Positions 8,696 to 17,066 of a stretch of 38,279 bases of DNA are shown in pieces (position 1 is the first letter of the stretch; every line of letters starts with the position of its first letter). Source of the stretch: Burkholderiales bacterium (GTDB lineage Bacteria; Pseudomonadota; Gammaproteobacteria; Burkholderiales; Burkholderiaceae_C); the NCBI GenBank assembly GCA_016219375.1, contig JACRNC010000012.1:1-38279 (forward strand). Direction: 5' to 3'. The notes under the pieces are model-generated. The model did not search any database and was not told where the DNA came from. It saw only the letters and a list, made by a program, of their open reading frames with translations. Both the position numbers and the translations under genes were made by a program.

Positions 8696-8855
8696 AGAAG
8701 GTGGCAGGGGCTCCGTCGCGCCCGAGCGGGCCGCGACAGCGCGTCTGATCAAGGCGCAAAGCGCAGCCATAGCGGCGCTATGGCGAGCATTTGCAACGCC
8801 GAGCAGGCGCGCTGCCGCGGCCAGAGCGGGCGTGCCGGAGCCCCTGTCACCTTCT
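8696..8855. repeat. 160-bp near-palindromic inverted repeat between convergent genes
   Basis: Left arm 8696-8774 and right arm 8776-8855 are reverse complements of each other at about 60 of 79 positions by hand alignment, with a single-base gap. The outer 20 bases (AGAAGGTGRCAGGGGCTCCG) match at 19 of 20. The centre is a perfect CCATAGCG-G-CGCTATGG at 8767-8783. The element fills the space between the ends of cphA and the ThDP enzyme gene, and its right tip overlaps the latter's TAG stop. It has the form of a REP/MITE-like dispersed element and could also stop transcription from both sides. No transposase or T-run is present. Confidence 0.75.
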
Positions 8856-10515
8856 AAGGCGCCACCTTGTTTTTGATCGCCCGCGCCACCGGCCCCGGCA
8901 GGTGCTCCAGCGCGCCCAGCACCGTGGGCAGCACCTTGAGCTTCAGGCCGGTGTAGGCGCTGGGCACGATGGCGTCGATCAGGTGCGGGCCGGGCGTGCT
9001 GAGCGCACGCTCCAGCGCGGCGATGAACTCCAGGCCGGTGGTGGCCCGCGCGGCCTGCACGCCCATGCCGCGGGCCAGGTCGACGAAGTCCAGCCCCGGG
9101 CGGTCCAGGTCGAGCTGCGAGCGCGCCTTGTCGCCCTTGCCGAAGGCGCCGACCCGCTGCAGCTCCATGTTGAGGATGGCGTAGGCGCGGTTGTTGAAGA
9201 CGACCGTGACCACGTTGAGCCCCTCGCGGGCCATCGTCCACAGCGCCTGCAGGGTGTACATGGCCGAGCCGTCGCCGACCAGCACCAGCACCGGCCGGTC
9301 CGGGCAGGCGATGGCCGCGCCCACGGCCGTGGGCAGGCCCTGGCCGATGGCGCCGCCGGTGAGCGTGAGCAGGTCATGCCGCGGCGCGCCGGCCGTGGAC
9401 CTGGGCAGCATCACGCCGGAGGTCTGCGCCTCGTCCACCACGATGGTCCGCTCGGGCAGCAGGTGGCCGATGGCCTTGCACACCGTCTCGGCGGTCAGCG
9501 CGCCGGTGTCCAGGTCCTTGCGCTCGGGCCGCGTGGGCGGCTGCAGCACCGGCATGACGCTGCCCGCGCCCAGGCGCTGCACCAGCTTGTCCAGGCTGGC
9601 CTGTGCGTCGTCACCCGCACCCGCCAGCTCGTGCACCGTGCAGCCTTCAGGGGTGAGCACGCTCTTCTTGCCGGGATAGGCGAAGAAGGACACCGGCGCC
9701 TTGGCATCGACCAGGATCAGGTGGCGCAGGCCATCGAGCTGCGCGCCGGCCAGCTCGGCCAGGTAGGCGATGCGCTCGACCGGCGGCAGGCCCGCGCCGC
9801 GCTCCAGCCGCGTCGGGAAGGTCTCGGCGAACAGCTTGACGCCCTTGGCCGCGGCGATGCGGGCCGCGGCGATCAGTGCCGGCTCGCGCAGCGCGCGGCC
9901 GCCCAGCAGCATCGCGGCCTTGCCGCCGCCTTCCAGCGCGCGGGCGATGGCGTCCACCACCGCATCGCTGGCCGCGGGCGGCTGCACCGGCGCGGGCAAG
10001 GCGGCGGGCACGCCGCCCTCGCTCCAGGACACATCGGCCGGCAGGATCAGCGTGGCCACCTGCCCCGGCGGGCCCATGGCGGTGGCCACCGCTTCGGCCG
10101 CGTCCTGGGCCAGCGCGGCGGTGGACGTGGACGTGCGCACCCAGGCCGACACGTTGCGCGCCACGGTCTCGATGTCGGACTGCAGCGGCGCGTCGTACTG
10201 CACGTGGTGCGTGGCATGGTCGCCGACGATGTTGACCACCGGCACGCGGCCCTTGCGCGCGTTGTGCAGGTTGGCCAGGCCGTTGCCCAGGCCGCAGCCC
10301 AGGTGCAGCAAGGTGGCCGCGGGCCTGCCTGCCATGCGCGCATAGCCGTCGGCCGCGCCGGTGGCCACGCCTTCGAACAGGCAGAGCACCGCGCGCATGC
10401 GCGGCTCGTCGTCCAGCGCGGCGACGAAGTGCATCTCCGACGTGCCGGGATTGGTGAAGCACACGGTCACGCCGGCATCGGCCAGCGTCTGCATCAGGGC
10501 TTGGGCGCCGTTCAT
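8854..10515 (-). CDS. Thiamine-diphosphate-dependent enzyme of the acetolactate synthase/benzoylformate decarboxylase family
   Basis: A 553-residue protein with the three-domain fold of ThDP decarboxylases and synthases. The PYR domain has the proton-relay glutamate in CLFEGVATGAADGYARM (E48). A middle domain follows. The PP domain has the ThDP/Mg motif GDGSAMYTLQALW at 414-426, ending in NN at 441-442. Family members include IlvB-like acetolactate synthase, MdlC-like benzoylformate decarboxylase and Oxc-like enzymes; the substrate cannot be assigned here. The middle domain shows no obvious ADP-binding pattern for oxalyl-CoA decarboxylase, and no small IlvH-type subunit is adjacent, so a biosynthetic role in branched-chain amino acids is unlikely. 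The start is set by AGGAG seven bases before the ATG. The ATG overlaps the TGA of the upstream FAD dehydrogenase gene (ATGA), so the two are translationally coupled. Confidence 0.85.
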   Translation of the reverse strand: MNGAQALMQTLADAGVTVCFTNPGTSEMHFVAALDDEPRMRAVLCLFEGVATGAADGYARMAGRPAATLLHLGCGLGNGLANLHNARKGRVPVVNIVGDHATHHVQYDAPLQSDIETVARNVSAWVRTSTSTAALAQDAAEAVATAMGPPGQVATLILPADVSWSEGGVPAALPAPVQPPAASDAVVDAIARALEGGGKAAMLLGGRALREPALIAAARIAAAKGVKLFAETFPTRLERGAGLPPVERIAYLAELAGAQLDGLRHLILVDAKAPVSFFAYPGKKSVLTPEGCTVHELAGAGDDAQASLDKLVQRLGAGSVMPVLQPPTRPERKDLDTGALTAETVCKAIGHLLPERTIVVDEAQTSGVMLPRSTAGAPRHDLLTLTGGAIGQGLPTAVGAAIACPDRPVLVLVGDGSAMYTLQALWTMAREGLNVVTVVFNNRAYAILNMELQRVGAFGKGDKARSQLDLDRPGLDFVDLARGMGVQAARATTGLEFIAALERALSTPGPHLIDAIVPSAYTGLKLKVLPTVLGALEHLPGPVARAIKNKVAP

Positions 10516-12188
10516 GCGGTCTCCTGTCGCGGGTCTTGGGGGCTGGGGGCCAGGCGCGTGGCCAGGCCGCGGCCCTGGGTGATGGAGCGCGCCGCAGCGC
10601 GCGCAGTCAGGATGCAGCCGGGCAGGAAGGTGCCCTCCAGCGAGCGCCGGCCATTGGCGCCGCCGCCGCCGAAGCCGGCCGCCTCGCCCACACCATACAG
10701 CCCGGGAATGGGCTGGCCGCCGGCATCGAGCACGCGGCTTTGCAGATCGGTCTGCAGGCCGCCCAGGCTCTTGCGCGTGATGAGCTGGGTCTGGATCGCA
10801 ACGAACGGCCCGGCGCCTTTCATCTGCAGCGGCGCCGGCTTGCAGGTGCGCAGCCGGTCGGGCAGCCACTGGCGCGCATGGACGATGCGGCGCAGCTGGT
10901 CGTCGTTGTGCAGCTTGTCGCCCCGGATGAAGTTGGCGTCGAACTCGTCGGCGGTGCGCTGCAGCACGGCCGGGTCGATGTGCGGCGCGCCGGTCAGCGC
11001 GTTCATGCGCGCAGCCAGGCCGGCCAGCGTGTCGCTGGCGATCACCTGCGGGCTCTCGCGCAGCATCTGCTGCAGCAGCCGGTCGCTGCCGCGCAGGGTG
11101 TCCAGGATGAAGCGCAGCTTGTGCTGGTCGCGCACGCGGGGGTTGTGCTCGGCGCCGGAGAGGGCCAGCTCGCGCGCGGCGATGCGCCGGTTCAGCAGCT
11201 GCCAGGTCCAGGGCTGCTCCAGCGCGGCCACGCGCTGGCAGAGCGCATGCGTGTCGAAGCCGGTGACCAGCGGCTGCGGGCCGATGCGCCGGCCGCGGTG
11301 GTCCAGCCACAGCGCCGACTTGCACGGGATCAGCGACAGGCCGTGGCCGGGGAAATGCGGCTGCGGATGCGGGATGCCGGCGGCGTAGTTCCACATCTCG
11401 CCGGCATGGGTGACGCGGGCGCCCAAGGCCTGTGCGGCCAGTGCGTGCAGCCGGCCGTCGGCATAGGGATGGGCGCCGTTGAGCATCGTCGCCGGGCGTG
11501 GCCGGTCCGCCGGCCAGTTGGCCATGACCTGCTCGGACGCGCCGTTGAGGCCGCCGGTTGCCAGCACCACCACCGGGGCATCGATGCGCACCTCCTGCGC
11601 GTCGGCCTCGCGCTGCGCCAGCACGCCGCAGGCCGCGCCGCCCTGGCGCTCGATCGCCGTGACCCGATGCCCGCTGAGGATGCGCAGCCGCTCGCCGCCC
11701 GCCGCCGATCCCGCCTGCTGCAGCGCCTCGATCACGCGCAGCGTCAGCGCCCGCGCCGTGCCCCACAGCACGTGGTAGCGCGGCAGGCTGTTGCCCTCGC
11801 CGTTCAGCCCGCGCTCCACCCAGTTCACCGCCGGCATGAAGCGCAGGCCCAGCGCGACCAGCCAGTCGTAGACCACCGCGCGGCTGTGCTCCACATAGCA
11901 GGCGGCCCAGGCGCGCGGCCAGGCGTCGTCGGCACCCAGCTCGCCGAAGCGCAGCCAGTCGCGCAGCGCCACCTCGGGCGTGTCCGGGATGCCCATGCGC
12001 GCCTGCTGCGGCGTGCCCACCAGCGCCATGCCGCCGAACGCCCAGCGCGCCAGGCCGCCCAGGCGGTCGGGCGTGTCACGGTCCACCACGATCACGCGCC
12101 GGCCGGCGCGCAGCAGCTCCAGCGCGGTAACCAGCCCGGCCAGCCCGCCGCCGGCAATGACGACATCGGTGTGCAGACGCGTGGACAT
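10512..12188 (-). CDS. FAD-binding dehydrogenase, fumarate reductase/3-ketosteroid dehydrogenase-like
   Basis: A 558-residue flavoprotein. The N-terminal Rossmann dinucleotide motif is VVIAGGGLAGLVTALELLRAG with GGGLAG at 13-18, followed by a ribose-binding acidic residue in VIVVDRD. VVVLATGGLNG near residue 210 and the C-terminal FAD-closing segment GLYGVGEAAGFGGGG followed by SLEGTFLPG complete the FAD_binding_2 fold. Such enzymes reduce or desaturate organic substrates with FAD; the exact substrate is unknown. No heme or iron-sulfur motif and no signal peptide are visible, so it is probably cytoplasmic. The ATG at 12188 has GGAGGAG about 13 bases upstream. It overlaps the following ThDP enzyme gene by ATGA and is divergent from an AraC-type regulator, which suggests a small catabolic operon with its own activator. 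Confidence 0.85.
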   Translation of the reverse strand: MSTRLHTDVVIAGGGLAGLVTALELLRAGRRVIVVDRDTPDRLGGLARWAFGGMALVGTPQQARMGIPDTPEVALRDWLRFGELGADDAWPRAWAACYVEHSRAVVYDWLVALGLRFMPAVNWVERGLNGEGNSLPRYHVLWGTARALTLRVIEALQQAGSAAGGERLRILSGHRVTAIERQGGAACGVLAQREADAQEVRIDAPVVVLATGGLNGASEQVMANWPADRPRPATMLNGAHPYADGRLHALAAQALGARVTHAGEMWNYAAGIPHPQPHFPGHGLSLIPCKSALWLDHRGRRIGPQPLVTGFDTHALCQRVAALEQPWTWQLLNRRIAARELALSGAEHNPRVRDQHKLRFILDTLRGSDRLLQQMLRESPQVIASDTLAGLAARMNALTGAPHIDPAVLQRTADEFDANFIRGDKLHNDDQLRRIVHARQWLPDRLRTCKPAPLQMKGAGPFVAIQTQLITRKSLGGLQTDLQSRVLDAGGQPIPGLYGVGEAAGFGGGGANGRRSLEGTFLPGCILTARAAARSITQGRGLATRLAPSPQDPRQETA

Positions 12189-12270
12189 GGCGGGTGCTCG
12201 CTCCTCCGGATGGGTGGCCGCACCTTAGTGCCCTAGGATGGCCGCCGCTTGACTTTGCAGGACACGCGGC

Positions 12271-13272
12271 ATGACCTTGCCGGCCACCGTCTCGATGAGC
12301 TGGGTCCAGACGGTGCTGGCCGAAGGGCAGCGTCAGGGTCTGCCCGAGGCCGCGCTGCTGCAGGCCGCCGGCATCCCGGCGCGCGAGCTGCAGCGCGAGC
12401 GCTGGCCGGTGGACCACATCACCCGGCTGTGGCGCGCCGCGGCCCGGCTGTCGCAGGACCCGGGTTTCGGCCTGAAGGCCGGCGCGGCCGTGGGCCCGGC
12501 CAGCTTCAATGTGGTCGGCTTCATCCTGCAGACCTCGGCCACGCTGCGCCAGGCGCTGGCCGTGGCGCAGAAGTACCAGAGCCTGATCTCCGATGGCGGG
12601 CGGCTGCAGCTGCTGCCCGCGGCCGAGGCGTCCTGGCTGATCTACCACCCGCAGCAAGGCGACCTGGCCTTCAGCCCGCACCAGATCGAGGCCGTGCTGG
12701 CGGCCATCGTCTGCGCCTCGCGCTGGCTGGTGCCGCGCCCGCTGCGCCCGCATCTGGCCTGCTTCAGCCACGCCCCGGTCGGGCCGCTGCCCGGCTACCG
12801 CGAGGTGCTGGGCTGCCCGGTGGACTTCCATCAGGCCTTCAGCGGCCTGCTGATCGACAACGCCCTGCTCGACCAGCCGCTGCCCCAGGCCGACGCTCGC
12901 CTGGCCGCGCTGCACGAGAGCCACGCCGCCGAGAAGCTCGCCCTGCTGGCCGCCGGCCAGCGCCTGGACGAGCGCCTGCGCGGCTGGATCGCCGCTCGCC
13001 TGGGGCCCGGCGTGCCCACCCGCGCCGAGGCCGCGGCCTCAATCGGCCTGGGCGAGCGCACCCTGGCCCGTCGCCTGGCCGGGCTGGGCACCAGCTACGC
13101 GGCGCTGGTGGACGAAGCCCGCCGCGAGCTGGCCCTGCAGCGGGTTGCGCAAGGCGGGAGCACGATGCGCGCGATCGCGCACGACCTGGGCTATGCCGAC
13201 CTGCGCTGCTTCCACCGCTCGTTCATCCGCTGGACGGGCGTGGCGCCCGGGCAATGGCGGGCGCAGCGATGA
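12271..13272 (+). CDS. AraC-family transcriptional regulator
   Basis: A 333-residue regulator. The N-terminal 200 residues match the Arabinose_bd type ligand domain (PF12625 pattern), as in OruR/ArgR-like and related AraC proteins: an early WVQTVLAEGQRQG segment, then FNVVGFILQTSATLRQALAVAQKY. The C-terminal 90 residues hold two helix-turn-helix motifs, ASIGLGERTLARRLAGLGTS and AIAHDLGYADLRCFHRSFIR, ending WTGVAPGQWR. It is divergent from the FAD dehydrogenase/ThDP enzyme operon across 82 bases and is the likely local activator of it; that is inference from position. The ligand is unknown. It converges with the nitronate monooxygenase gene with only 9 bases between stop codons. Confidence 0.9.
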   Translation: MTLPATVSMSWVQTVLAEGQRQGLPEAALLQAAGIPARELQRERWPVDHITRLWRAAARLSQDPGFGLKAGAAVGPASFNVVGFILQTSATLRQALAVAQKYQSLISDGGRLQLLPAAEASWLIYHPQQGDLAFSPHQIEAVLAAIVCASRWLVPRPLRPHLACFSHAPVGPLPGYREVLGCPVDFHQAFSGLLIDNALLDQPLPQADARLAALHESHAAEKLALLAAGQRLDERLRGWIAARLGPGVPTRAEAAASIGLGERTLARRLAGLGTSYAALVDEARRELALQRVAQGGSTMRAIAHDLGYADLRCFHRSFIRWTGVAPGQWRAQR

Positions 13273-13281
13273 CTGCCGCCC

Positions 13282-14589
13282 TCAGGCCCCCGCCATCGCC
13301 TCGCGGGTCAGCAGCCGCTCCATCAGCTCGCGCACGCTGCGGATCTGATCGCCGAAGGGCAGCGCGCCCACGCCGCGGAAGAACAGGCCCTTCTTCACAT
13401 CGCCGCGCAGCGCGGCGGCCAGCTGGTTGTCGATGCAGAACTGGCCCCAGCCGGCCAGGCCGTCGCGCAGGCCGCACTGGGCCAGGCAGTCAAACGCCTT
13501 GGTGCAGCGCGACTTGACGTGCGCCACCGCCTGCAGCTTGGATTCGATCTTCAGATAAGCCTTGAGCCAGGGCGTGCCCACTGCGCGCGCCGGCAGGCCG
13601 GCCACGCTGGTGAACTCGACCATCTCGTCGTCGCGGGCCGAGGCCAGCACGCGCTTGAACTCCGGATGCGCGTCGCCCTCTTCCGTCACGGCGAAGGGCG
13701 TGCCCAGCTGCACGCCGGCCGCACCCAGGGCCTGCACGCGGGCGATGTCCTCATGCGTGCGGATGCCGCCGGCGGCGATCAGCGGGATGTCCTTCTCGAT
13801 GCCGGCCGAGCGCAGGAAGGCCAGCGACTGCGGGATCACGTTCTCGAAGTCGAAGCGCGTGTCGCCCAGGTCCGCGATGCGCGCCGCGCCCAGGTGGCCG
13901 CCGGCCAGCCGCGGGTGCTCGATGACGATGGCGTCGGGCAGGCGCTTCTTGCGCTCCCATTTCTTGACGATGAGCTGCACGCCGCGCGCGTCCGACAGGA
14001 TGGGGATGAGGAGCGCCTTGGGGTGGTCCTGCGCCAGGTCGGGCAGGTCCAGCGGCAGGCCGGCGCCCACCACGACCGCATCGATGCCGGCCTCCAGCGC
14101 GCGCCTGACCTGCGCGGCGTACTCCTGCACCGCGCGCATCACGTTGATGGCCAGCAGGCCGCGGCCCTGGCTGCGCTGGCGCGCAGCCGCGATCTCGCGG
14201 TCTATCGCTTCCAGGTTGGCCTCGTCGATCAAGCGCTTGGCCTCGGCCTCGCCGCCCACCTTGGCAGCCAGCCCTTCGGTGCGCTCCATCAGGTCCGGGT
14301 GGTGGCGCCGCAGGTCCACGGACGAGAGCGTGCCCACCCCGCCCGCCGCCGCCACGCTGCCCGCCAGCCGGTGCGCCGACACGCCCACGCCCATGCCGCC
14401 CTGCACGATGGGCAGCAGCGTGCGCCCGCCCAGCGTCAGCGGGTGCAAGCCGCTGCGGTCAAGTGCGGCCTGAAGGTCGGCGGGGATAGGGGCAGGCACC
14501 GCGGCGTCAGCAACTGCTGTGTCCGGCTCGCAGGTGGGGGAAGCAGGGTCGAGGGCGTCAAGGGAGCAAGGCGTGTCGAAAGCGTTCAT
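13282..14589 (-). CDS. Nitronate monooxygenase-family FMN protein
   Basis: A 435-residue TIM-barrel flavoprotein of the nitronate monooxygenase/2-nitropropane dioxygenase family. Visible motifs are the FMN-binding IVQGGMGVGVSAHRLAG (QGGMG at 63-67), AGGVGTLSS, IEHPRLAGGHLGA, the phosphate-binding LIAAGGIRT and LGAAGVQLGTPFA. The family oxidises toxic alkyl nitronates such as propionate-3-nitronate; FabK enoyl-ACP reductases share the fold, but the LAGGHLGA segment and length favour the monooxygenase side. The first 50 residues are low-complexity and poorly conserved, and the ATG at 14589 lacks a clear ribosome binding site, so the true start may be slightly downstream. A perfect TetR-type palindrome lies 87 bases upstream, suggesting ligand-induced control. 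Confidence 0.85.
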   Translation of the reverse strand: MNAFDTPCSLDALDPASPTCEPDTAVADAAVPAPIPADLQAALDRSGLHPLTLGGRTLLPIVQGGMGVGVSAHRLAGSVAAAGGVGTLSSVDLRRHHPDLMERTEGLAAKVGGEAEAKRLIDEANLEAIDREIAAARQRSQGRGLLAINVMRAVQEYAAQVRRALEAGIDAVVVGAGLPLDLPDLAQDHPKALLIPILSDARGVQLIVKKWERKKRLPDAIVIEHPRLAGGHLGAARIADLGDTRFDFENVIPQSLAFLRSAGIEKDIPLIAAGGIRTHEDIARVQALGAAGVQLGTPFAVTEEGDAHPEFKRVLASARDDEMVEFTSVAGLPARAVGTPWLKAYLKIESKLQAVAHVKSRCTKAFDCLAQCGLRDGLAGWGQFCIDNQLAAALRGDVKKGLFFRGVGALPFGDQIRSVRELMERLLTREAMAGA

Positions 14590-14675
14590 GGCGGCTCGTG
14601 TCAGACCCGCCGTGGCGGGCAGGCGCAGCCGCGCACCTTGCGCACCACGCCGATCGGAGCACGCAGCCTAGGTCA

Positions 14676-14691
14676 GTGAACGATCGTTCAC
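14676..14691. promoter_or_regulatory. Perfect 16-bp palindrome, TetR-type operator candidate
   Basis: GTGAACGATCGTTCAC is a perfect inverted repeat of the form bound by TetR-family repressors (AACGATCGTT core). It lies 87 bases upstream of the nitronate monooxygenase start, in the only intergenic space that can hold its promoter. No TetR-family gene is in the window, so the regulator is presumably encoded elsewhere. Confidence 0.6.
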
Positions 14692-14770
14692 CTTGTTCCG
14701 CATCAAGCTCGGGCACGTCGCCAGCGCGGCTGCGTGGTCAGAACGAAGACAGACACTCCTTGCCGGCAAG

Positions 14771-15121
14771 TCAGGTCAACCGGCGGCACGCAGCGTACGC
14801 AAGGCCTCCAGCACGCACATCCGACGCGACGATGCTCCACAGCGTGTCGTTGTCGATCCCGAGGTAGCCGTGGATCAGACGGTTGCGGGTGGCGACCAAG
14901 AGACGCCAGGGCACGGCCGGATGGGCGGCACGTACGGCATCCGGGATGCGGGCAGCCGCTTCACCGATGAGCTCCAGATTGCGCACGGTAGCGTCGTACA
15001 CCAGGGCGTTGCCCACGAAGGCCTCCTGATCCAGGCCGGAGGTGTAGGCCATGACCTTCTCGGCGAACCCGATCATGTCGTCCACATAGAAGCGCCACTC
15101 ACGCACGGCCGGGTCAGACAT
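14771..15121 (-). CDS. hepT: HepT-type HEPN toxin (HEPN/MNT toxin-antitoxin)
   Basis: A 116-residue all-helical protein starting MSDPAVREWR. It has the HEPN RNase motif RX4HXY as R79, H84 and Y86 in TRNRLIHGYLGID, preceded by the typical RNLELIGEAAARIP helix. HepT proteins cleave RNA when free and are silenced when the paired MNT nucleotidyltransferase attaches AMP to the motif tyrosine. The start overlaps the stop of the mntA gene by 8 bases (ATGTCTGA), so the pair is coupled with the antitoxin gene first. The pair sits between the nitronate monooxygenase gene and rng. All active-site residues are present, so the toxin looks intact. Confidence 0.9.
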   Translation of the reverse strand: MSDPAVREWRFYVDDMIGFAEKVMAYTSGLDQEAFVGNALVYDATVRNLELIGEAAARIPDAVRAAHPAVPWRLLVATRNRLIHGYLGIDNDTLWSIVASDVRAGGLAYAACRRLT

Positions 15122-15404
15122 GCACCGCCTCGCGCTCGATGAAGGGCCGCAACTCGGGTCGCAAAGCCTTGTCCGTGACCAGATCGACCGGGCGGCCCAG
15201 CAGATCCTCCAGATAGAACTGAACGCCGAAATACCGCTCCGAAGTGGCAGGCCCATCGAAGGCCACCAGGATGTCGATATCGCTGTCCGCACGGGCGGCA
15301 TCTCGCGCCGTGGAGCCGAACAAGGCCAGGCGCTGCACGCCAAAGCGGGCGGCCAGTACGGGCTTGCTGCGGGCGAGTTGGGCAAGGACTTCGGTGCGGT
15401 TCAT
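15114..15404 (-). CDS. mntA: MntA-type minimal nucleotidyltransferase antitoxin
   Basis: A 96-residue minimal nucleotidyltransferase with a perfect GSX10DXD active site: G30-S31, then D42 and D44 in SDIDILVAF. A conserved C-terminal segment (YLEDLLGRPVDLVT, then a further acidic region before PFIEREAVHV) is also present. MNT antitoxins transfer AMP from ATP to the HEPN partner. The ATG at 15404 is chosen; a TTG four codons upstream is in frame and neither has a strong ribosome binding site. It overlaps hepT by 8 bases. Such pairs are often mobile, and this one separates rng from unrelated genes. Confidence 0.88.
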   Translation of the reverse strand: MNRTEVLAQLARSKPVLAARFGVQRLALFGSTARDAARADSDIDILVAFDGPATSERYFGVQFYLEDLLGRPVDLVTDKALRPELRPFIEREAVHV

Positions 15405-15479
15405 CGCGTGGCTCAATCGAATGCGGTCACTGATCTTTCCAGATGCAGGCGCCCGGCGGCAACAGCCACCCCAGCGCCC

Positions 15480-16955
15480 TCACATCAACACGATGTCGTA
15501 CTGCTCCGGCGACAGCGAGGGCTCGGTCTGCAGCGAGATGCGCTTGCCGATGAAGTCGCTCAGGCCGGCCAGGTGGGCGCTTTCCTCGTCCAGCAGCATC
15601 TCCACCACCGCGGCGCTGGCGATGACGCGGAACTCCTTGGGGTTGAACTGCCGCGCCTCGCGCAGGATCTCGCGCAGGATGTCGTAGCAGACGCTGCGCG
15701 CGGTCTTGGTCTGGCCGCGGCCCTGGCAGGTGGGGCAGGGCTCGCACAGCATGTGGGCCAGCGATTCGCGCGTGCGCTTGCGCGTCATCTCCACCAGGCC
15801 GAGCTGGCTGAAGCCGCTGACCGTGACCTTGGTGCGGTCGCGCGCGAGCTGCTTGCGCAGCTCCTGCAGCACCGCGTCGCGGTGCTCCTCGCGCGTCATG
15901 TCGATGAAGTCGATGATGATGATCCCGCCCAGGTTGCGCAGCCGCAGCTGGCGGGCGATGGCCTGCGCCGCCTCCAGGTTGGTCTTGAAGATGGTGTCGT
16001 CGAAGTTGCGTGCACCGACATAGCCACCGGTGTTGACGTCGATGGTGGTCAGCGCCTCGGTCTGGTCGATGATGAGGTAGCCGCCGCTCTTGAGGTCCAC
16101 GCGCCGGGCCAGCGCGCGCTCGATCTCCTGGTCGATGTTGTAGAGGTCGAAGATCGGCCGCTCGCCGCGGTAGAGCTGCAGCTTGTCCACCGACGTGGGC
16201 GTGTACTCGGCGCCGAAGGCGCGCAGCGTGTCGAACTGCAGCTGCGAGTCGATGCGGATGCTGGCCGTGTCGTCGTTGACCAGGTCGCGCAGCACGCGCT
16301 GGGCCAGGTTGAGGTCCTCGTGGAGCAGGGTGCCGGCGCCGCTGGTGAGGTTGCGCTCGCGGATGCCGGCCCAGGTCTTGCGCAGGTAGGCGATGTCGGC
16401 GGCCAGCTCGTCATCGCTGGCCTCTTCGGCGTTGGTGCGCAGGATGAAGCCGCCACCTCCTTTGCCGGCCAGGGCCGTGACGCGCTGGCGCAGCTGCTCG
16501 CGCAGCTCGGCCGAGCCGATCTTCTGCGAGATGCCGATGTGCTCGTCCTGCGGCAGGAAGACCAGCAGCCGCCCGGCGATGCTGATCTGCGTGGACAGCC
16601 GCGCGCCCTTGGTGCCGATCGGGTCCTTGATGACCTGCACCATCAGCGTCTGGCCCTCGAAGACGCGCTTCTCGATCGGCGTGAGCGCCGCCGCGCCCTC
16701 GCCGGCCACGCGGCCGAAGGGCTTGCCCGGCTCACGGTGCAGGTCGGCCACGTGCAGGAAGGCCGCGCGCTCCAGCCCGATGTCGATGAAGGCCGACTGC
16801 ATGCCCGGCAGCACCCGTGCCACGCGGCCGGCGTAGATGTTGCCCACCAGGCCGCGCTCCAGCGTGCGCTCGATGTACAGGTCCTGCACGGCGCCGTGCT
16901 CGACGATGGCCACGCGGGTTTCCTGCGGCGTCCAGTTGATCAGGATGTCTTGCAT
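15480..16955 (-). CDS. rng: Ribonuclease G
   Basis: A 491-residue RNase E/G-family endoribonuclease, near the E. coli RNase G length (489) and without the long RNase E C-terminal scaffold. It starts MQDILINWTPQETRVA. It has an S1-like domain at about 35-125 (GNIYAGRVARVLPGMQSAFIDIG), the catalytic DNase I-like domain with acidic residues in LTTIDVNTGGY and IIIIDFIDM, and the zinc-link CEPCPTCQGRG. RNase G matures the 5' end of 16S rRNA and degrades some mRNAs. It is the last gene of the hemF-nadD-rsfS-rlmH-maf-rng order. Upstream in-frame sequence is non-conserved, so the ATG at 16955 is the start despite a weak ribosome binding site. Confidence 0.96.
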   Translation of the reverse strand: MQDILINWTPQETRVAIVEHGAVQDLYIERTLERGLVGNIYAGRVARVLPGMQSAFIDIGLERAAFLHVADLHREPGKPFGRVAGEGAAALTPIEKRVFEGQTLMVQVIKDPIGTKGARLSTQISIAGRLLVFLPQDEHIGISQKIGSAELREQLRQRVTALAGKGGGGFILRTNAEEASDDELAADIAYLRKTWAGIRERNLTSGAGTLLHEDLNLAQRVLRDLVNDDTASIRIDSQLQFDTLRAFGAEYTPTSVDKLQLYRGERPIFDLYNIDQEIERALARRVDLKSGGYLIIDQTEALTTIDVNTGGYVGARNFDDTIFKTNLEAAQAIARQLRLRNLGGIIIIDFIDMTREEHRDAVLQELRKQLARDRTKVTVSGFSQLGLVEMTRKRTRESLAHMLCEPCPTCQGRGQTKTARSVCYDILREILREARQFNPKEFRVIASAAVVEMLLDEESAHLAGLSDFIGKRISLQTEPSLSPEQYDIVLM

Positions 16956-17066
16956 GGGCTGGATTCTGGTGGAGGCCGCCGCCCGGCGCAGCGCGGCAAA
17001 CGCGCGGCCGGCAGTGGAGCGGGGATGCGGCGCAAGCCGTGCAGCCAGGCAAGGCTCGGCCATGTG

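Noticed and set aside
8854..11766. A 970-residue fusion made by extending the ThDP enzyme frame upstream through the FAD dehydrogenase gene
   Set aside because: The extra 417 residues are an out-of-frame reading of the FAD dehydrogenase; the ThDP enzyme has its own ATG and AGGAG, and ATGA overlap explains the arrangement.
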